A stretch of DNA of 25,305 nucleotides. Origin: an uncultured Lachnospiraceae bacterium (GTDB taxonomy: Bacteria; Bacillota_A; Clostridia; Lachnospirales; Lachnospiraceae). The DNA is taken from the NCBI GenBank assembly GCA_910585355.1, contig CAJUDN010000044.1:1-25305 (forward strand). Reading direction: 5' to 3'. The number at the start of each line of letters is the position of its first letter. The first letter of the stretch is position 1. Below are positions 21,139-25,305 of this stretch, piece by piece. The notes below the pieces were generated by a model. That model was given only the letters and a program-made list of their open reading frames with translations, did no database searches and was not told the DNA's origin. A program made the position numbers and the translations under genes.

Positions 21139-24100
21139 TTAAGATATCATATCAGTATTATCCGTCCACAATTCGCACTGCGTCATGACGGTTTGCACTG
21201 CATCGTCCATACCCTCCGGCGGGTAGCGATGCTTCCGCAAAAGTTTCTTAATCATCATACGCATTTTGGCTCTTGCGGAGTCTCGCTTCTGCCAGTCTAT
21301 AGTACGGTTTTTCCGCAGGGTATCCGCCAGTTCTTTGGTGATTGCAATCAGTTCTTCATTCTCATAAAAATCCTTGATGGCCTGCGGCTTGGTGAGTGCG
21401 TCATAGAATGCAAGTTCATCCGCCGTAAGTCCCAGTTGGTCTCCTTCTTTTTGTGCGGCGGCAATTTGCTTGGCAAGGTTCAGCAGTTCCTGGATAACTT
21501 CTTCATTCGTCAGCATACCGTTTAAGTATCGGTTCATTGCACTCTGGATGATCTCGCTGAATTTTTCGGATTTGACCACATTGGTACGCCGATAAATCTG
21601 AACCTGCTCGGCAATCAGTTTTTTCAAAAGTTCAACAGCGAGATTCTTCTCTTTCATCTTGGAGATTTCCTCCAGGAATTTTGGATCGAACAGGGAAAAT
21701 TCCTCTGATACATCGGAAAACAGGTTAATAACACCCTCGCTCTTAACACTCTGGCTGAGAAGCGCATTGACTCTGGCGTTCATCTCCGGCAGAGAAATTT
21801 TCTTTCCCTCGCCTTGGTTCATGAGGCGCATAGCAAGTACCCGCACCGCTTCAAAAAATGCCGCCTCTATGCGATGATCTTCTTCAACAAGGGAAGAACA
21901 GAGGGAAAGCGCCTGACGGAGCATAAGGGCTTCTTTGAGGAAATCCTCCCGCTCTCTTTCTCTATCAACTGCAACGATAAAGTTGACAGCGCCGCTGATC
22001 GCTTTGGAGCGTTCAAGGTCAGTCCCTGTCGTGAATTTGGAATAATCATATCCGTGGAAAATGTCACGGCAGATAGATAGCTTCTCCAAAAATTTCGGAT
22101 AGGCCACCTTCGCAACATCGGTATCGCCATAGTTCTTTTTGTCACGGGAGGTGTAGTCGTTCATCGCCTCTTTCAGTGCGGCGGCAATGCCCACATAGTC
22201 AACGACAAGTCCGCCTTCTTTATCAGCGAAAACACGATTGACACGGGCGATAGCCTGCATCAGATTGTAGCCATGCATGGGCTTGTAAACATACATCGTA
22301 GCAAGAGAGGGAACATCAAATCCTGTCAGCCACATATCCACTACAATAGCGATTTTCAAAGGACTGTCGTTGTCCTTGAACTGTTTTGCTAACTCGTCCT
22401 TATGGCGCTTATTGCCGATGATAGCCCGCCATTCTTCCGGGTCTTTGTTGCTTTCCGTCATCACGACAGCAACCTTCTCCGTCCAAGAGGGGCGCACCTG
22501 CAAGATACGGTCATAAATCTTCATGGCAATAGCGCGGGAATAGGCAACAATCATCGCCTTGCCAGTCAGGAGATTTGCGCGGTAATTCTCGTAATGGTCG
22601 AGAATATCATCTACCAAGGAGGCAATCGTCTGTTCATTGCCGAGGATGGCTTCCATCTGCCCAAGCTCTCGCTTACTTTTTTGAATCACTTCCGGGTCAG
22701 CATTGTCCGCCATCAAGTCATATTCTGCATCAATCAAACGCAAGGTCGCTTCATCCAGCTTCAGCTTGATAACCCGGCTCTCATAATATACCGGTCGGGT
22801 GGCACCGTCCTCCACGGCCTGCGTCATGTCATAGACATCAATATAATCGCCAAATACTTCTCTGGTACTTCGGTCTTTTGTGGATATGGGCGTTCCCGTA
22901 AAGCCGATATAGGTAGCGTTTGGGAGACTGTTTCGGATGATGCGGGCAGTTCCAACCTTGATCTTTCCCGTTGCGGCATCCACTTTCTCTTTTAGTCCAT
23001 ACTGCCCCCGATGAGCCTCGTCAGCCATGACAACAATGTTTCTGCGTTGGGAAAGCGGCTCGCTGGACTCCTCAAATTTCTGCATGGTGGTGAAGATAAT
23101 GCCGTTGGCCTGCCTACCGTCAAGCAGAGATTTCAGGTGTTCCCGGCTTTCAGCCTGAACCGGTTCCTGGCGCAGGAAAGCTTGACATTTCGCGAATTGT
23201 CCAAAAAGCTGGTTATCTAAATCATTCCTGTCTGTCAACACAACGATGGTCGGACTATCCAGTGCTTCTTGCAGCCGGTGGACGTAAAATACCATCGACA
23301 ACGATTTGCCGCTGCCCTGCGTATGCCAAAACACGCCGCCCTTGCCATCAGTTTCCGTTGCGTGTTTTGTAGAAACGACGGCCTTGTTTACAGCAAAATA
23401 CTGATGATACCCGGCAAGTATCTTGAATTGTTTTAGGCCCTCGTTGGAAAAACAGATGAAGTTTTTAATAATATCCAGCAGACGCGCCCTTTCAAAGATG
23501 CCCTCAAAGAAAGTATCAAACTGGGCATATTGCGTATTCTCATAATTGCCGTCTTTGGTTTTCCATTCCATAAAACGGTCTTCACCGGAAGTGATGGTGC
23601 CGGCCTTGGAGGTTAGATGGTCGCTCATGACGCAAATGCAGTTGTAAATGAACATAGAAGGGATTTCGTGCATATAGTTCCTGATCTGCACATATGCCTC
23701 CGAGGCGTCCGTCCCCTCTCTGGATGGGGATTTGAGTTCCATCAGAACGATAGGAAGACCATTCAAAAACAACAACACATCCGGGCGCTTGTTGCTGTTT
23801 TCAATAAAAGTCCACTGATTGGCAACGATGAAGGAGTTATTGTCAGGATTTTTGTAATCCACAAGATAGACAAGGCCGGAGCATTCCTCGCTCCCCGCAA
23901 AGTAGCGCACTTCAACGCCATGCTGGATATAATCCATAAACACGGCGTTCTTCTGGACCAGCTCGGCGTTTTCAAAGTTTTTCAGCTTGAATAGTGCGTC
24001 TGCGATGGCCTCCCCCGGCATGGAAGGGTTCAGCCGGTGCAGAGCGGTCGTGAGTTCCTCCTCATAAAGCGGGCCGTAAAAATCCCGCTCCACATCGGGG

Positions 24101-24183
24101 CCGTAGACATGGCGGTAGCCCATGTTCTGAAACAACTCTATGATGGAATTTTCATAATCAGCTTCGGTATATAGTCCCGACAT
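21139..24183 (-). CDS. hsdR: Type I restriction enzyme, R subunit
   Basis: A 1014-residue motor and nuclease subunit. The N-terminal PD-(D/E)XK nuclease shows RPDVLLFLNGLPIVLMELK, with D135, E149 and K151. The SF2 translocase follows with Walker A GSGKS (G290-S294), LTDRNDLDNQLF and the DEAH box MADEAHRGQYG (D388-H391). Later come GFTGTP, MWLTGFDVP and the arginine-finger segment QAIARVNRVF. The C-terminal helical domain would contact the methylase. All motifs look intact. Start ATG 24183 is 6 nt from GGAGGAG; ATG 24186 is only 3 nt away. HsdM and HsdS are not in the window and would lie beyond its right edge. The TIR gene is 29 nt upstream in the same direction. Confidence 0.95.
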   Translation of the reverse strand: MSGLYTEADYENSIIELFQNMGYRHVYGPDVERDFYGPLYEEELTTALHRLNPSMPGEAIADALFKLKNFENAELVQKNAVFMDYIQHGVEVRYFAGSEECSGLVYLVDYKNPDNNSFIVANQWTFIENSNKRPDVLLFLNGLPIVLMELKSPSREGTDASEAYVQIRNYMHEIPSMFIYNCICVMSDHLTSKAGTITSGEDRFMEWKTKDGNYENTQYAQFDTFFEGIFERARLLDIIKNFICFSNEGLKQFKILAGYHQYFAVNKAVVSTKHATETDGKGGVFWHTQGSGKSLSMVFYVHRLQEALDSPTIVVLTDRNDLDNQLFGQFAKCQAFLRQEPVQAESREHLKSLLDGRQANGIIFTTMQKFEESSEPLSQRRNIVVMADEAHRGQYGLKEKVDAATGKIKVGTARIIRNSLPNATYIGFTGTPISTKDRSTREVFGDYIDVYDMTQAVEDGATRPVYYESRVIKLKLDEATLRLIDAEYDLMADNADPEVIQKSKRELGQMEAILGNEQTIASLVDDILDHYENYRANLLTGKAMIVAYSRAIAMKIYDRILQVRPSWTEKVAVVMTESNKDPEEWRAIIGNKRHKDELAKQFKDNDSPLKIAIVVDMWLTGFDVPSLATMYVYKPMHGYNLMQAIARVNRVFADKEGGLVVDYVGIAAALKEAMNDYTSRDKKNYGDTDVAKVAYPKFLEKLSICRDIFHGYDYSKFTTGTDLERSKAISGAVNFIVAVDREREREDFLKEALMLRQALSLCSSLVEEDHRIEAAFFEAVRVLAMRLMNQGEGKKISLPEMNARVNALLSQSVKSEGVINLFSDVSEEFSLFDPKFLEEISKMKEKNLAVELLKKLIAEQVQIYRRTNVVKSEKFSEIIQSAMNRYLNGMLTNEEVIQELLNLAKQIAAAQKEGDQLGLTADELAFYDALTKPQAIKDFYENEELIAITKELADTLRKNRTIDWQKRDSARAKMRMMIKKLLRKHRYPPEGMDDAVQTVMTQCELWTDNTDMIS

Positions 24184-24212
24184 CATTACTCCTCCCTTGT
24201 CCCATCTGCATA

Positions 24213-25229
24213 TTAGTCTTCTGCTTTCAGCCGCTTGATAAGTTGTCTTGCAAACAACAAGGCTATTTCATCGCAGGAATAGTTTCTTGAATCGATTGCT
24301 TGAATTTCCAATACAGACGGATATTTCTTTCGCAAGTCATCATTGGTAATATTATGGACGATAGGAAGTATGAGTTTTTGTCCATCTCTGTTTTGACGAT
24401 TCAAAAACTCGTATAACTCTTTCTCCGTCCATTCACGATCAAAGAAATTTTCAGATATGACAATAATGGCAAATTCCGCTTTCTTTGTTCCTTCTAAAAT
24501 GCGGTCCTTCCATTTATCTCCCCATTCAAGAGATTTTTTGTCATAAAAAATTCTCACACCCAGTTTCTCTAAAGAACTATTGAGTTCATCAACAAACTGT
24601 TCCTTATCCGCATTTGCATGTGAAAGGAATACGTCATACTGTGGCAAAGTCCTTGCCTGATACGCAGGAACTAACCTTTTTTCAATGCCATTCATTTCAT
24701 CTATAAAATCACGGTCATTAGCTATACTATGAAAACAGGACACAAGTTGAGGGAAGCAATCCAATGAACGATGGAAAAGCAACTTTTTTATTCTAGCTGC
24801 AAGAGAGTGGCTTTTAAGGAATTTGTTGAAAAAAATCTCTGCATCGTTAATCCAATCTTCGCTTGGCCTATTATATTCTGCCATATCAGTTCCGATGGGA
24901 GCGGCATTTATCGGTTTCTTTATAGTTTTGGCCCTCTCCAAAAGGTTGGATAATTCTCTTTCAAACTGGCTCATTGCGCCTAACTCTTCTTCTTTCATAT
25001 ATTCTTCATAAAGATAGCCATCTTTTAGCACCCGGATGAAGTAGGGATGATTGTCTGCCCATTGGGTAGAAATCATTCCGGCTTCGGAGAGTTCTTTGAA
25101 ACAGCCTCTAAGTATGCTATCCGCTCTCGTGTCAAGGCTTTCAAACCTGTTTGTCCAATATTCCGGCGCTTTCTCATTCTCTATAATCTCTTTGAGAACG
25201 CCGAATGCTTCTTTTGATATTCTATTCAT
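24213..25229 (-). CDS. TIR-domain protein, probable defence effector
   Basis: A 338-residue protein. The C-terminal TIR domain starts at YDVFLSHA (198-205). It continues through RIFYDKKSLEWGDKW and AEFAIIVISENFF to EWTEKEL, where E271 is at the position of the catalytic glutamate of NAD-cleaving TIR proteins (four residues after a tryptophan). The first 80 residues (SKEAFGVLKEIIENE...FKELSEAGMIS) resemble a winged-helix domain, and the helical middle (85-190) is unfamiliar. It lies 29 nt upstream of hsdR and is probably co-transcribed with it. The ATG follows GGGAGGT by 11 nt, a rather long spacing, and an in-frame stop lies just upstream. NADase activity is inferred, not shown. Confidence 0.8.
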   Translation of the reverse strand: MNRISKEAFGVLKEIIENEKAPEYWTNRFESLDTRADSILRGCFKELSEAGMISTQWADNHPYFIRVLKDGYLYEEYMKEEELGAMSQFERELSNLLERAKTIKKPINAAPIGTDMAEYNRPSEDWINDAEIFFNKFLKSHSLAARIKKLLFHRSLDCFPQLVSCFHSIANDRDFIDEMNGIEKRLVPAYQARTLPQYDVFLSHANADKEQFVDELNSSLEKLGVRIFYDKKSLEWGDKWKDRILEGTKKAEFAIIVISENFFDREWTEKELYEFLNRQNRDGQKLILPIVHNITNDDLRKKYPSVLEIQAIDSRNYSCDEIALLFARQLIKRLKAED

Positions 25230-25230
25230 T

Positions 25231-25305
25231 CTATATGGTTACCTCCCATAGTAAATTCTTTAGGTTAGAATCGATGATGGGGTAAACGAAAAAGCAGTTT
25301 TGGCA
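25231..25305 (-). CDS. Possible C-terminal end of an upstream gene
   Basis: One minus-strand frame is open from the window edge to TAG at 25233-25231, giving 24 residues that end SNLKNLLWEVTI. The ribosome site of the TIR gene lies inside its end, which would fit an operon. A type I modification or specificity subunit is expected there by context, but this stretch is too short to recognise. Confidence 0.3.
   Translation of the reverse strand, partial: CQNCFFVYPIIDSNLKNLLWEVTI

Noticed and set aside
22402..22995. A 197-codon plus-strand frame inside hsdR
   Set aside because: Antisense to intact helicase motifs of HsdR, no recognisable domain or start context.
24771..25251. Several short plus-strand frames opposite the TIR gene
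   Set aside because: They are antisense to a gene with a clear TIR domain and have no supporting features.

Overview
The window looks like a chromosomal segment of a spore-forming Clostridia member, most likely Lachnospiraceae. The pointers are a T-box-controlled eukaryote/archaeal-type prolyl-tRNA synthetase, a CotS-like spore-coat kinase, a NusG domain II protein, an arginine-to-polyamine operon of the gut-clostridial kind, and dispersed structured repeats. This is inferred from gene content; no rRNA is present to confirm it. The first 22 bases match the 3' end of a common Illumina adapter, so base 23 is the first real base.

Layout. (1) 24-3513: tail of a GntR/FCD regulator, then gntP permease and an IlvD/Edd-family sugar-acid dehydratase, behind a strong promoter flanked by two dyads that could be the regulator's operators. 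(2) 3514-4154: two hairpin elements and a divergent NusG-II membrane-anchored protein. (3) 4346-8000: a proline-type T-box leader followed by proS, bioY and a CCA-adding enzyme. (4) 8035-10974: a CotS-like protein and a phosphoglucomutase/phosphomannomutase. (5) 11109-12654: a repeat, a terminator-like hairpin placed like an attenuator, and an AbgB-like M20 amidohydrolase. (6) 12700-20260: promoter, a long structured leader with an intrinsic terminator, then speA-speE-CASDH-nspC-aguA-aguB. This operon takes arginine to agmatine, N-carbamoylputrescine and putrescine (SpeA, AguA, AguB), then to spermidine by carboxyspermidine (CASDH/NspC) and possibly by SpeE. (7) 20336-25305: a Crp/Fnr regulator truncated by a mobile-element junction, mobile-element remnants, and on the minus strand a TIR-domain protein gene followed by hsdR of a type I restriction system, that is, part of a defence island.

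The observations most worth pursuing are the unassigned leader RNA of the polyamine operon (about 12737-13186), the TIR gene coupled to hsdR, the 39-bp tandem repeat that adds about 26 residues to agmatine deiminase, the co-encoding of SpeE (no SpeD seen) with the carboxyspermidine route, and the Crp gene broken by the island.
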